Assembly: GCA_902761685.1 (NCBI GenBank)
Contig: CACWLI010000002.1
Coordinates: forward strand, 65,948 to 129,947
DNA from: an uncultured Erysipelotrichaceae bacterium
Lineage (GTDB): Bacteria; Bacillota_I; Bacilli_A; RF39; UBA660
Direction: 5' to 3'
Length of the DNA stretch: 64,000 nt
Shown: one piece after another, positions 44,490 to 52,589 of the stretch
Layout of the letters: every line of letters begins with the position of its first letter
Numbering within the stretch: the stretch's first letter is position 1
Translations under genes and position numbers: made by a program
The notes under the pieces: model-generated
What the model was told of the DNA's origin: nothing
Seen by the model: the letters and a program-made list of their open reading frames with translations, nothing else
The model's database searches: none

Positions 44490-44515
44490 TTTAGAAATTC
44501 TAAATTATTTTTTTT
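44484..44515. terminator. Bidirectional terminator mscL / LysR
   Basis: AAATAATTTAGAA is complementary to TTCTAAATTATTT, followed by a T run, with an A run on the left. Confidence 0.8.
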
Positions 44516-45398
44516 CTGTTATTATTTCGATTAATTTTTTAGTACTAAAATTTGATTCATGCTTTTTTGATAATGCAATTCCTATGTATCTACATGGTAT
44601 TTTTTCTTTTATGTTTAATTCATATAGTTCATTGTTTTTTAATTCATTTTTAATATAATCCTTTGTTACATATCCTATACCAAGACCAATTTTGGCAAAT
44701 TCAAGTACTAGTGAATAACTAGCTAGTTCCATATTGGGTTTAAAAATTACACCATTACTACTAGCAAAGTTATCTAAAAATTCTCTGGTATTTGATCCTT
44801 TAGTTTGAAGTATCAAAGGATATTTATTTAGTTCTTTTATTGATAAATTTTTATTAACTAATTCTAAATAATTATCATTTACAACAAAACAATCATTAAT
44901 TTTTTTACATTTTATTATATCAATATCATTTCCATAATTTTCTTTTGCTATATTTAATATAATAATATCAATTAATCCATTTCTAAGTTTTGGTAATAAT
45001 TCTGATGTAACATTAGTAATAATTTGTATATCTATTTTTGGATGCATTTCATGAAATTTTTTTAAATAAGGAAGTAAAAACTCTTTTGTAAGTGTTGCAC
45101 TTACTCCTATTTTTATGCAACCAGTTTCTAAATTAACTAGTTCAGTAAACTTATTCTCTGCATTATTTATATATTCTATAGCTTGCCTAATATAATTATA
45201 AAATTCTTTTCCTTCCTCAGTTAGTATTACACCTCTTTTGGTTCTAACAAATAGGCTACCTCCTAATTGCTCTTCTAAGTTTTTAATTGATTTACTAATT
45301 GCAGGTTGTGAGATGTTTAATTCTTCACTAGCTTTTGTAATATTTTTATTGTTTGCTACTGTATAAAATACTCTATACAATTCAAAATCTATATTCAT
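44505..45398 (-). CDS. LysR-family transcriptional regulator (copy 2)
   Basis: A 297-residue LysR regulator, N-terminal winged helix (NISQPAISKSIKNLEEQLGG) and effector domain (CIKIGVSATLTKEFLLPYL). By eye, it matches the regulator at 12361-13245 along the whole length, including MNIxFELYxVFYxVA and the C-terminal FSTKKLIEI. GGAGG precedes the ATG. It diverges from the Nudix-coaE-coaD operon, its likely target. Effector unknown. Confidence 0.94.
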   Translation of the reverse strand: MNIDFELYRVFYTVANNKNITKASEELNISQPAISKSIKNLEEQLGGSLFVRTKRGVILTEEGKEFYNYIRQAIEYINNAENKFTELVNLETGCIKIGVSATLTKEFLLPYLKKFHEMHPKIDIQIITNVTSELLPKLRNGLIDIIILNIAKENYGNDIDIIKCKKINDCFVVNDNYLELVNKNLSIKELNKYPLILQTKGSNTREFLDNFASSNGVIFKPNMELASYSLVLEFAKIGLGIGYVTKDYIKNELKNNELYELNIKEKIPCRYIGIALSKKHESNFSTKKLIEIITEKK

Positions 45399-45410
45399 TA
45401 TAACCTCCAG

Positions 45411-45462
45411 TTATGATAAACATAATAAATATGTATTTAAATTATATCAATAAAAGGCTTAT
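45411..45462. promoter_or_regulatory. Divergent promoter region with dyad
   Basis: TTATG-N5-CATAA (45411-45425) lies upstream of TATAAT (45450-45455), which continues as TATAATACAAGTGAA. The same TATAATACAAGT occurs in the copy-1 LysR intergenic region (13305-13316). Confidence 0.5.
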
Positions 45463-45486
45463 AATACAAGTGAATGGAGGAGAAAT

Positions 45487-46146
45487 ATGAAAAGAATAAT
45501 AAATAATCCAGGTAATTTAACAGATGAAAGTTTGGATATGACTACGAATAAAGTAAGAGCTATTATATTAAATAATTTATACATTACTATTGTAGATTAT
45601 GAAAATGTTTTAATGCTACCTGGTGGTAAAGTTGAATATGGCGAAAATGAAAGAGAAGCTTTAACACGAGAATTAAAAGAAGAATTAGGGCTAGATATTT
45701 GTAATTATAAAGTAATACCATTTGTTGAATATAAACATTATTTACATAATTATCCATCTAAAAATGGTGAAGTAATTAATAGGTTAGTTACAACAAAATA
45801 TTTTATCGTAAAAACTGCTAACAAAATTGATTTATCAAAAAATAATTTAACAGAAAGTGAGAAAAATCAAACATTTATTGCTTTTAATAAAAGCATTTTA
45901 TTTATTGATAGCTTAATTAATAATTATAAATCAAATAATCCAAGATGGCCATATTTTGAAAAAGAACTAAAAGATATTCTTTGTGAATTAAAGATTGTGT
46001 TTAAAGAATTATTTGAAGATGCTGCTCGTGAGGCTGTTCAAGACCCAAATAGTTGGAAAATGATACCAGATACAGCTGTATATATTGATAATGATAATGC
46101 AATTAGATTAATAAAAAATAATAAAAAAGTAGCTGATTATTCTTGA
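45487..46146 (+). CDS. Nudix hydrolase with C-terminal extension
   Basis: A 219-residue protein with a complete Nudix box, GGKVEYGENEREALTRELKEELG, shown here as G-x5-E-x7-REL-x-EELG at about residues 46-68. It should cleave a nucleoside-diphosphate-linked substrate. The C-terminal ~80 residues, rich in Glu/Asp and ending in a helical domain, are beyond the Nudix fold and unrecognised. First gene of a run that overlaps coaE by four bases (TTGA), so a substrate related to CoA metabolism is conceivable. GGAGG ribosome binding site. Confidence 0.88.
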   Translation: MKRIINNPGNLTDESLDMTTNKVRAIILNNLYITIVDYENVLMLPGGKVEYGENEREALTRELKEELGLDICNYKVIPFVEYKHYLHNYPSKNGEVINRLVTTKYFIVKTANKIDLSKNNLTESEKNQTFIAFNKSILFIDSLINNYKSNNPRWPYFEKELKDILCELKIVFKELFEDAAREAVQDPNSWKMIPDTAVYIDNDNAIRLIKNNKKVADYS

Positions 46147-46700
46147 TCATAGGTATTTGTGGTAAGTCTGGTTGTGGTAAAAGTACATTAGCAAATCAAA
46201 TAATAGAATTAACAAATAATAGAGCTATACATTTAGATATTGATAAAGTTGGTCACAAAGTATTAGTACTACCAGAAGTTAAAAAAGAATTAATAAATTC
46301 ATTTGGAAAGTCTATTATTAAAAATAATGAGGTTGATAGAAAAAGTCTTGGAAAAATAGTTTTTAACTCAAAAAATGAGATGAGTAAATTATCTGAAATC
46401 ACATGGAAATATATGCAAATAGAAATTGATAGTTTTTTAAAAATATACAAAGATAAAATTATAATTCTTGATTGGTTATTATTACCAATTTCAAAATATT
46501 TTGATATGTGTGATATAAAAATACTTTTAGATGTTCCATATGAAGTTAGAAAACAAAGAGCAACTAAAAGAGATAGAATATCAGAAGAAGAATTTGATTT
46601 AAGAGAAAAATCAAGTATTGAGTTTGATGAGAGTACTTTTGATTATGTTATAAAAGAAGATAACGATATAATTGTTAGAAAGTTGGTGAAATTATTATGA
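46143..46700 (+). CDS. coaE: Dephospho-CoA kinase
   Basis: A 185-residue P-loop kinase for the last step of CoA synthesis, phosphorylating the 3'-hydroxyl of dephospho-CoA. GICGKSGCGKSTLANQI, HLDIDKVGHKVL, EVDRKSLGKIVF and the lid DRISEEEFDLREK follow the family pattern. It starts at TTG 46143 within TTGA, giving the conserved MIIGICG. It is short for CoaE, lacking a C-terminal tail. Coupled at both ends, with coaD next. Confidence 0.88.
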   Translation: MIIGICGKSGCGKSTLANQIIELTNNRAIHLDIDKVGHKVLVLPEVKKELINSFGKSIIKNNEVDRKSLGKIVFNSKNEMSKLSEITWKYMQIEIDSFLKIYKDKIIILDWLLLPISKYFDMCDIKILLDVPYEVRKQRATKRDRISEEEFDLREKSSIEFDESTFDYVIKEDNDIIVRKLVKLL

Positions 46701-47179
46701 CAAAAGTTTTATATCCAGGAAGTTTTGATCCATTAACTAAAGGTCATATGGATATTGTCAATCAAACGTTAGAATTATTTGATGAAATTGTAATAGCAGT
46801 TATGATGAATAGCAATAAAAAAAATCCATTTTTTACTATAGAAGAAAGAGTAGAAATGATAAGTAAACTATATGAAAAATATGATAATATAAAAGTTATT
46901 AGTGGAAGTGGAGCTACTGTTGATGTTGCTTTATTAAATGAATGCAGTGCTATTATAAGAGGACTTAGAAGTTTGAGTGATTATGATTATGAAGTTCAAA
47001 TGGCTCAGATTAATAAAGAAATATCTAATGGAAGAATAAATACTATTTGTTTATTTGCTGATAAGAATCAACAATTTACATCTTCTAGTATGGTAAGAGA
47101 ATTATTTTATTTAGATAAAGATATATCACAATATGTAGATGATAGTATTAAATATAGAATGTTACTAAGGAGACATTAA
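46697..47179 (+). CDS. coaD: Phosphopantetheine adenylyltransferase
   Basis: A 160-residue nucleotidyltransferase, penultimate step of CoA synthesis (4'-phosphopantetheine plus ATP to dephospho-CoA). N-terminal YPGSFDPLTKGHMDIV with the (T/H)xGH motif, FFTIEERVEMI, IIRGLRSLSDYDYE and TSSSMVREL are intact. It starts in an ATGA overlap with coaE, so the two final CoA enzymes are translated together. Confidence 0.97.
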   Translation: MTKVLYPGSFDPLTKGHMDIVNQTLELFDEIVIAVMMNSNKKNPFFTIEERVEMISKLYEKYDNIKVISGSGATVDVALLNECSAIIRGLRSLSDYDYEVQMAQINKEISNGRINTICLFADKNQQFTSSSMVRELFYLDKDISQYVDDSIKYRMLLRRH

Positions 47180-47180
47180 T

Positions 47181-47927
47181 ATGAATGATATCGTTGTTAT
47201 TCCGCTTGGAACAGTATCTCCTTATTGTAAAGGAATACATAATTGTCCAGGATTTTTAATTAAATATAAAAAATATAATATATTATTAGATTGTGGTAAT
47301 GGTATAACCAGATACTTAGATTTTCCAAATATATTAATTAATTTAACTGTATTAATATCACATATGCATAGTGATCATTATGGAGATTTGGATTCAATTA
47401 ACTATTCTGCATATGTTTATCATAATTTGGGGTTTATTAGTGATAAAATAAATATTTATTCACCAGATATTAACAACTGTTTTAATAGTATTAATTATTC
47501 AACATATCATAGTATTGAAAATGATATGGTAATAAAAATAGATGATTTAAATATAACATTTCATGATAACAAATCACATGGAATAGAATCATATATGATT
47601 AAATTGGATAATGGTAGAAATAGAATTGTATATACTTCTGATATAGGAAGTACTAATTTGAAAGATGCAATTGATTTTTGTGAAAATAGTGACTTATTAA
47701 TATGTGAAAGCTCATTGATTAGGGAAAATAATAGTAAGTTGAAAAATCACTTACATGCTTATGAAGCTGCATTGTTAGCAAAAAAATCAAAATCTAAACA
47801 ATTGATGTTAACACATTTTTTTCCAGAAATTGATAAGTCAGAATACTTAAGTGAAGCATGTGAAGTATTTAGAAATGTTTTAGTTGCAGAAGAGAACAAA
47901 GAAATAAAATTAGAAAGGAAGTTTTAA
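47181..47927 (+). CDS. MBL-fold metallo-hydrolase
   Basis: A 248-residue metallo-beta-lactamase-fold protein of the RNase Z-like group. The motif SHMHSDHYGDL (HxHxDH) supplies two metal sites; further ligands are the Asp in VYTSDIGS and the His in MLTHFFP, and HLHAYEAALLAKKS matches the conserved His-rich helix before it. Probably a phosphodiesterase. AAGGAG precedes the ATG. It begins one base after coaD and one base before the next gene. Confidence 0.9.
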   Translation: MNDIVVIPLGTVSPYCKGIHNCPGFLIKYKKYNILLDCGNGITRYLDFPNILINLTVLISHMHSDHYGDLDSINYSAYVYHNLGFISDKINIYSPDINNCFNSINYSTYHSIENDMVIKIDDLNITFHDNKSHGIESYMIKLDNGRNRIVYTSDIGSTNLKDAIDFCENSDLLICESSLIRENNSKLKNHLHAYEAALLAKKSKSKQLMLTHFFPEIDKSEYLSEACEVFRNVLVAEENKEIKLERKF

Positions 47928-47928
47928 A

Positions 47929-48243
47929 ATGGTAAGAGATGAAATAATTGAAGTATTAGATTTATTAGATTATTATAAAGTAAGTGAAGAAGATAAAAGA
48001 AGGGTATTTGGTAGTGGTTTATATTTTGATTTTACTTATGGGGACCCAGATCCAAAACGCAGAAATAGACAATTAAATATTTTTGGAGTTGGTATGTTAT
48101 TAAAGACACTTAAAGAAGAAAGAAAAAATATAAGTGTTAATAGAATAATTAACAATCCTTCTGGATTTTATGATGAGGAATTAATTAGACAAATATATGA
48201 GATTCAAAATGGATATAGTAGAGTTAGAAAATTAGGAAAGTAG
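47929..48243 (+). CDS. Uncharacterised small protein
   Basis: A 104-residue soluble, charged protein. Notable segments are YFDFTYGDPDPKRRNRQLNI and NNPSGFYDEELIRQIYEI. No family recognised, no membrane helix. AAGGAAG is the ribosome binding site. Tightly placed in the Nudix-coaE-coaD-MBL-PHP run, so co-transcribed. Confidence 0.75.
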   Translation: MVRDEIIEVLDLLDYYKVSEEDKRRVFGSGLYFDFTYGDPDPKRRNRQLNIFGVGMLLKTLKEERKNISVNRIINNPSGFYDEELIRQIYEIQNGYSRVRKLGK

Positions 48244-48252
48244 GGGATAAAT

Positions 48253-49209
48253 ATGGAAAATTATGATTTTGAAGAAATTGAAAATGAGATGATTATTGGT
48301 TCATTGAATAGGCTTGTTAAAGAGAGATTTGATAGATATAAAAGAAGTGAAAAGATTATTGATTTACATAGTCATTCAGTTTATTCAGATGGAGAAAAAA
48401 CACCAAATGAATTATTAAATTTAGCAATTGATAAAAACATAGGGGTTTATGCTATTACTGATCACGATAATTTGGATGGTATTAAATTTTTAAGAGAAAA
48501 CTATTCTGATTTGATTAGTGAGAGTGGTATAAAAGTTGTAAATGGGATTGAACTTAGTGCACAAGTAGATAAAGGTACTATGCATATACTTGGGTATGAT
48601 TTTGATATTTATAATAAAGAATTAAATGATAGATTGAAAGAATTAAAGAATAATAGTATGTATTCTATGATTTCATATTTTAATGATTTAAAGAATACGT
48701 ATGGAATTAGATTTAGTAATGAAGAGATTTTAGAAATATTGAATAGTAAAGGAAATATTGGAAGACCACATCTTGCTAAATTATTAATTAAGCATGGATA
48801 TGTTAAAAGTGTACAAGAAGCATTTGATTTATATTTACATGATATGTATGAAAGAATGAGAAAGTTAAACAAAAAAATAACATATGAGGAATGTATTGAA
48901 TTAATTAAAAATGCAGGTGGTTATGCTATTCTTGCCCATCCATATCAACTAAAACAAACAAATGAAGAGTTAGAAGAAACTATTAAAAATATGATATCTT
49001 GTGGTTTAGATGGTATTGAACTATATCACTCAAATCATACTAAAGAACAAATAAAGTTTTATAAGCAGTTAATAGAAAAGTATAACCTATTATATAGTGT
49101 TGGTAGTGATTATCATGGTCCACATGTAAAACCTAGTATTGAACTTGGAAGTGGTATTAATGGTAATTTAAATAAGAAGGAAGCAACTCTTTTGAGAAAA
49201 ATAAAATAA
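48253..49209 (+). CDS. PHP-domain phosphoesterase
   Basis: A 318-residue PHP-fold protein of the TrpH/YciV type, which in characterised members removes 3'-phosphate from nucleoside 3',5'-bisphosphates. Metal-ligand motifs: DLHSHSVYSDG, ITDHDNLDG, GIELSAQ, ILAHPYQL and SDYHGPH, in the standard order. A ~45-residue N-terminal extension precedes the fold. Position after the CoA genes is interesting since CoA turnover can yield 3',5'-ADP. Ends at a bidirectional terminator. Confidence 0.9.
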   Translation: MENYDFEEIENEMIIGSLNRLVKERFDRYKRSEKIIDLHSHSVYSDGEKTPNELLNLAIDKNIGVYAITDHDNLDGIKFLRENYSDLISESGIKVVNGIELSAQVDKGTMHILGYDFDIYNKELNDRLKELKNNSMYSMISYFNDLKNTYGIRFSNEEILEILNSKGNIGRPHLAKLLIKHGYVKSVQEAFDLYLHDMYERMRKLNKKITYEECIELIKNAGGYAILAHPYQLKQTNEELEETIKNMISCGLDGIELYHSNHTKEQIKFYKQLIEKYNLLYSVGSDYHGPHVKPSIELGSGINGNLNKKEATLLRKIK

Positions 49210-49234
49210 GTAACTATTTAAGGTTACTTATTTT
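49203..49234. terminator. Bidirectional terminator PHP / HAD
   Basis: AAAATAAGTAAC and GTTACTTATTTT form a 12-bp stem with an eight-base loop, symmetrical A and T flanks. Confidence 0.85.
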
Positions 49235-49642
49235 ATTTAATGCTTCTTCATATTTATTCTTTGTAAATCCAAGTCTAGTAGCAGTTTGTACATGATATGG
49301 AATATATTCTGTTCCAAAAAATGCATCATCTATAATAATAAATTTATCTATATCGTGATCTTCTACATATTTCATTATTTCATAAGCTCTATCACATCTA
49401 CAATTTTCGGTTTTACCAAGTATTTTAATTTTTTCATCTAAACCAGAGTCATACAAAAATTTTTTATAATTTATGTGATCTCTCCATGAACTGGAAACGA
49501 CAATATCAAAGCCAGTTTCTAAACATAATTTATTTAGATAAAAAATAGCATCTGGATTTTCAAATGATGCACTAAAATCATCTTCTTTAATATTTAATAC
49601 ACCATCAAAATCTAAAAAAATAACATTTTTTTCTTTTTTCAT
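49214..49642 (-). CDS. HAD-like protein (SAK-HAD type)
   Basis: A 142-residue HAD-fold protein: FLDFDGVLN at the N-terminus, VSSSWRDH in the middle and IIIDDAFF near the end, the compact cap-less layout of the HAD_SAK group linked to nucleic-acid end repair in other contexts. Here it stands alone, with no ligase or kinase partner. Probably a phosphatase on nucleotides or nucleic-acid ends, but unproven. The ribosome binding site is weak (GAAGACAA). Confidence 0.82.
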   Translation of the reverse strand: MKKEKNVIFLDFDGVLNIKEDDFSASFENPDAIFYLNKLCLETGFDIVVSSSWRDHINYKKFLYDSGLDEKIKILGKTENCRCDRAYEIMKYVEDHDIDKFIIIDDAFFGTEYIPYHVQTATRLGFTKNKYEEALNKISNLK

Positions 49643-49720
49643 ATTGTCTTCTCCATACTAGTTCAATTATAACATAATGTTTAATATTTAATAAACATAA
49701 TATTAATTATGTTGTAAAAT

Positions 49721-49749
49721 TTGACAAAATCTCCATTTTGTGGTATAAT
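49721..49749 (+). promoter_or_regulatory. Perfect-consensus promoter of 15-codon ORF unit
   Basis: TTGACA (49721-49726), 17-base spacer, TATAAT (49744-49749). Transcription should start near 49756. Confidence 0.92.
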
Positions 49750-49776
49750 ATACATGGTTTTATGAAGGAGTTTACC

Positions 49777-49824
49777 ATGATGATTTACACGAATCAATAT
49801 GTAAGTCATCCACTCTTAATATAA
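49777..49824 (+). CDS. 15-residue peptide ORF (possible leader peptide)
   Basis: AAGGAG (49765-49770) is six bases before ATG 49777; the ORF encodes MMIYTNQYVSHPLLI and stops at TAA 49822. It is driven by a perfect promoter and followed 23 bases later by an intrinsic terminator, so the whole unit is only about 120 bases. It precedes a CPBP protease gene, which also has its own possible promoter. It may be a leader peptide in an attenuator, a standalone microprotein, or a small RNA with a fortuitous ORF. Confidence 0.6.
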   Translation: MMIYTNQYVSHPLLI

Positions 49825-49847
49825 ATACATTAAAATTATCAGGTGAG

Positions 49848-49876
49848 AAAGCTATTACAAAAAGTAATAGCTTTTT
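49848..49876 (+). terminator. Terminator of the 15-codon ORF unit
   Basis: AAAGCTATTAC and GTAATAGCTTT form an 11-bp stem with an AAAAA loop, then T residues. Confidence 0.85.
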
Positions 49877-49936
49877 CATTGCTTTAAAATAATTTTTAAT
49901 GTTATAATATTTTTATAATAGGAGGGAGAATTAAAG

Positions 49937-51334
49937 GTGAAAAAGAAGAATATTTGGCTGTATTTTTTGAAAATGTTAATTTTATTTTTAATAATATTTG
50001 CTTTACAACAAGTTCTAGGTGCTTGGTTAACAAATAATTTTGTTAGCTTAAAATATGGAAAGGATTTGTTATTTGAAGCTGTTTGGGCAGGTCTAGTTTT
50101 AATAGTACTTCTATTATTTAAAAACTCATATGTTTTTACACAAGAAAGAGAAACATATAAATCGAGTTTAAAATTTGGAATTCCTGAATTTGTATTATCT
50201 GGTATGTTTTTACTTATTAGTATAGTTAGTATAGTTAGCGAAAAGATAAGTATATCTACAGTTTTAAACTTGGTTATTTATTGTTTCTTTATTGGAGTAG
50301 TTGAAGAATTTTTATGTAGAGGTTGGTTATTAAATGAGTTTTTAGAAAGATTTTCTGATACTAAAAAAGGAATTATTAAATCAATTGTATTATCTTCTTT
50401 AGTATTTGGAGCTATTCATTTTACTAACATGTTAGGCGGCCAAAATTTTGCTGAAACACTTGTACAAGTTATTAACGCGTGTGTTAGTGGAGTTTTTTTA
50501 GCATTAGTTTATTATAAAACTAAAAATATTTGGGCAGTAGTTACATTACATGCAGTTTGGGATTTTTCGTTAATGTTGATGCAACTTCATACAGTAATTG
50601 ATTGTGTTCCTGGAAATAGTACTACATCTATAATAATATTTAATATAATTCAATCTATTGTTTTAATAATTGCTTATTTATTATTCTGTTATTGGATTTA
50701 TGCTAAAACTGATTTAAATGATAATAAAGATATAATGAAAAAGGGATGGTATAGTTTTCTTCCTATAGCTGGAGTAATACTATATTTATTTGGTTTATTC
50801 TTTATTAGTTCTCCAGATATGGAAAACTACTATACTTGTCCAGTTTATGAAAATAAGTTGCTTGGTGAAGAAATAACATTTACTACTGATAATTATAAAA
50901 ACTATACTTTAGAATTTGATGATAATAAAGTTGACGAGTATACAAATCAAGAAATATCTGATCATTATAAATTAGAATTGTATTTAGATAATATGAAACT
51001 ATATATTAAGATTGATGATAATAAAGTAATGTTAACTGACAAATATCCAACTAATTATTTACTTATTTCAAATGAAGATGATTTTGAAATAATAATTCAA
51101 AAAGAATATAATAAAGTATTATTTGGTAGATTTAATAAAAGTGATATTGTAAATGATAGCAAATATTTAGAATCTATAAAAGATGAATTAACAGAATACA
51201 TAACTCCTGATTTAGATAATTTGGGATATATAGTTGTTAAGAATTCTAATTATAAATATGCTGCATTAAAAACAGATTTAAATAAATTATTATATTTTGA
51301 TAAAAATAAAGAATTAGTATTCAATGAAAAATAA
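49937..51334 (+). CDS. CPBP intramembrane protease with C-terminal domain
   Basis: A 465-residue membrane protein of the CPBP (CAAX/bacteriocin-processing, Abi) family. About eight helices carry the active-site motifs VVEEFLCRGWLL (EExxxR), FGAIHFTN and TLHAVWDF. After the last helix (about residue 295) a 165-residue hydrophilic domain of unknown fold follows, absent from minimal CPBP proteins. The start is GTG 49937 after AGGAGGGAG. Function may be proteolysis or bacteriocin immunity; substrate unknown. A possible promoter TTGCTT-N18-TATAAT lies at 49879-49908. Confidence 0.88.
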   Translation: MKKKNIWLYFLKMLILFLIIFALQQVLGAWLTNNFVSLKYGKDLLFEAVWAGLVLIVLLLFKNSYVFTQERETYKSSLKFGIPEFVLSGMFLLISIVSIVSEKISISTVLNLVIYCFFIGVVEEFLCRGWLLNEFLERFSDTKKGIIKSIVLSSLVFGAIHFTNMLGGQNFAETLVQVINACVSGVFLALVYYKTKNIWAVVTLHAVWDFSLMLMQLHTVIDCVPGNSTTSIIIFNIIQSIVLIIAYLLFCYWIYAKTDLNDNKDIMKKGWYSFLPIAGVILYLFGLFFISSPDMENYYTCPVYENKLLGEEITFTTDNYKNYTLEFDDNKVDEYTNQEISDHYKLELYLDNMKLYIKIDDNKVMLTDKYPTNYLLISNEDDFEIIIQKEYNKVLFGRFNKSDIVNDSKYLESIKDELTEYITPDLDNLGYIVVKNSNYKYAALKTDLNKLLYFDKNKELVFNEK

Positions 51335-51335
51335 T

Positions 51336-51367
51336 AAAAACTTGTTATTAAAACAAGTTTTTTTATT
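51336..51367 (+). terminator. Terminator after first CPBP gene
   Basis: AAAAACTTGTT and AACAAGTTTTT pair around ATTAA, then T run. Confidence 0.85.
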
Positions 51368-51427
51368 GTAACTTTTTCAAATTTTGATATATAATAATGT
51401 TAGAACCAAAATACAGGGAGGTTTTGT

Positions 51428-52585
51428 ATGTTTGAGTATGAAAAGAAAATTATTAAATATTTAGAAAAACATTATATTGAATTAATGTTTATTTTTATTA
51501 CATTAATTTCTGTTTTAATAAGATTATTAATGCGTAATTTTGAATCAAAAGATTTTAGAATTTTTTTATCTCCATGGTTTGATTATTTAAAAATGAATGG
51601 TGGTTTAAAAGCACTAGCTAATTATCCAGGAGATTATAATGCTCCATATGTAACAATAATGGCATTACTTACATATATACCTGTTAATAAATTATATCTA
51701 ATTAAAGCTGTTTCAATTGTTTTTGACTATGGACTTGCTATTTCGTGTGCGGAATTAGTTAAATTTTTAGTTCCTAAAAGTAAAAAGAAAATATTATATC
51801 TTTTAACATATTCAGTTATTATATTATTGCCAGAAGTGATGCTAAATAGTGCACTATGGGCACAATGTGATAGTGGATATACAATGTTTGTAGTTTTAGC
51901 ATTGCTATTTTTATTAAAGAAGGATTATACTAAATCTTTTATATTCTTGGGTTTATCTTTTTCACTTAAATTACAATTTATATTTATATTACCATTATTT
52001 GTAATTTTATATGTATGTGAAAAAAAGTTTTCTATATTACATTTTTTTATAATTCCTGCAGTAGATATTATTACTTGCATACCAGCAATAATATTTGGTA
52101 CACCTATTAAGAAAATATTAACAGTTTATTTTTCACAAACTGGAACTTATAGTAATTATTTATCGTTAAACATACCAAATATATATAATATTATACCTGG
52201 CAATACAAGTATGTTTTACAAAATAGGAGTTCTAATTACATTAGTCGCCCTTGCTTCTATGTTAGTATATGTTATATATAAGAAAATCAAATGGAATAAT
52301 GAAAAAATATTACTACTTGGTCTTTGGTCAATAATAATTACTACATTCTTATTACCAGGTATGCATGAAAGATATTTATATATGGGAGAAATATTAGCTG
52401 TTATTTATTATATTCTATATAAAAAGAATCTACCAATGACTATATTTTTAATTACAAGTGCAGTAATGACTTATTCAGTATATTTATTTAAAGCACCTGA
52501 TTATTTAAATATTCTAAGTGTTATATTCTTATTATTAATAATATATTTCACAAAAAATACATTAAAGGAATTATCTCAAAGGTGA
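51428..52585 (+). CDS. GT-C type membrane glycosyltransferase
   Basis: A 385-residue protein with about ten membrane helices. The first loop has SKDFRIFLSPWFDYLK and NYPGDYNAPY, and a later loop has NSALWAQCDSGYTMF, resembling the acidic-loop and AxWGQxD-type motifs of GT87/PMT-like mannosyltransferases, which use lipid-linked sugars on the outer face of the membrane. GGGAGG precedes the ATG. It lies four bases before a second GT-C gene, so they probably act in one surface-glycan pathway. Sugar and acceptor unknown. Confidence 0.82.
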   Translation: MFEYEKKIIKYLEKHYIELMFIFITLISVLIRLLMRNFESKDFRIFLSPWFDYLKMNGGLKALANYPGDYNAPYVTIMALLTYIPVNKLYLIKAVSIVFDYGLAISCAELVKFLVPKSKKKILYLLTYSVIILLPEVMLNSALWAQCDSGYTMFVVLALLFLLKKDYTKSFIFLGLSFSLKLQFIFILPLFVILYVCEKKFSILHFFIIPAVDIITCIPAIIFGTPIKKILTVYFSQTGTYSNYLSLNIPNIYNIIPGNTSMFYKIGVLITLVALASMLVYVIYKKIKWNNEKILLLGLWSIIITTFLLPGMHERYLYMGEILAVIYYILYKKNLPMTIFLITSAVMTYSVYLFKAPDYLNILSVIFLLLIIYFTKNTLKELSQR

Positions 52586-52589
52586 TTAA

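Noticed and set aside
46143..46146. TGA read as tryptophan (mycoplasma code)
   Set aside because: TGA acts as the stop of the Nudix, coaE and other genes in coupled overlaps, and conserved Trp positions are TGG.
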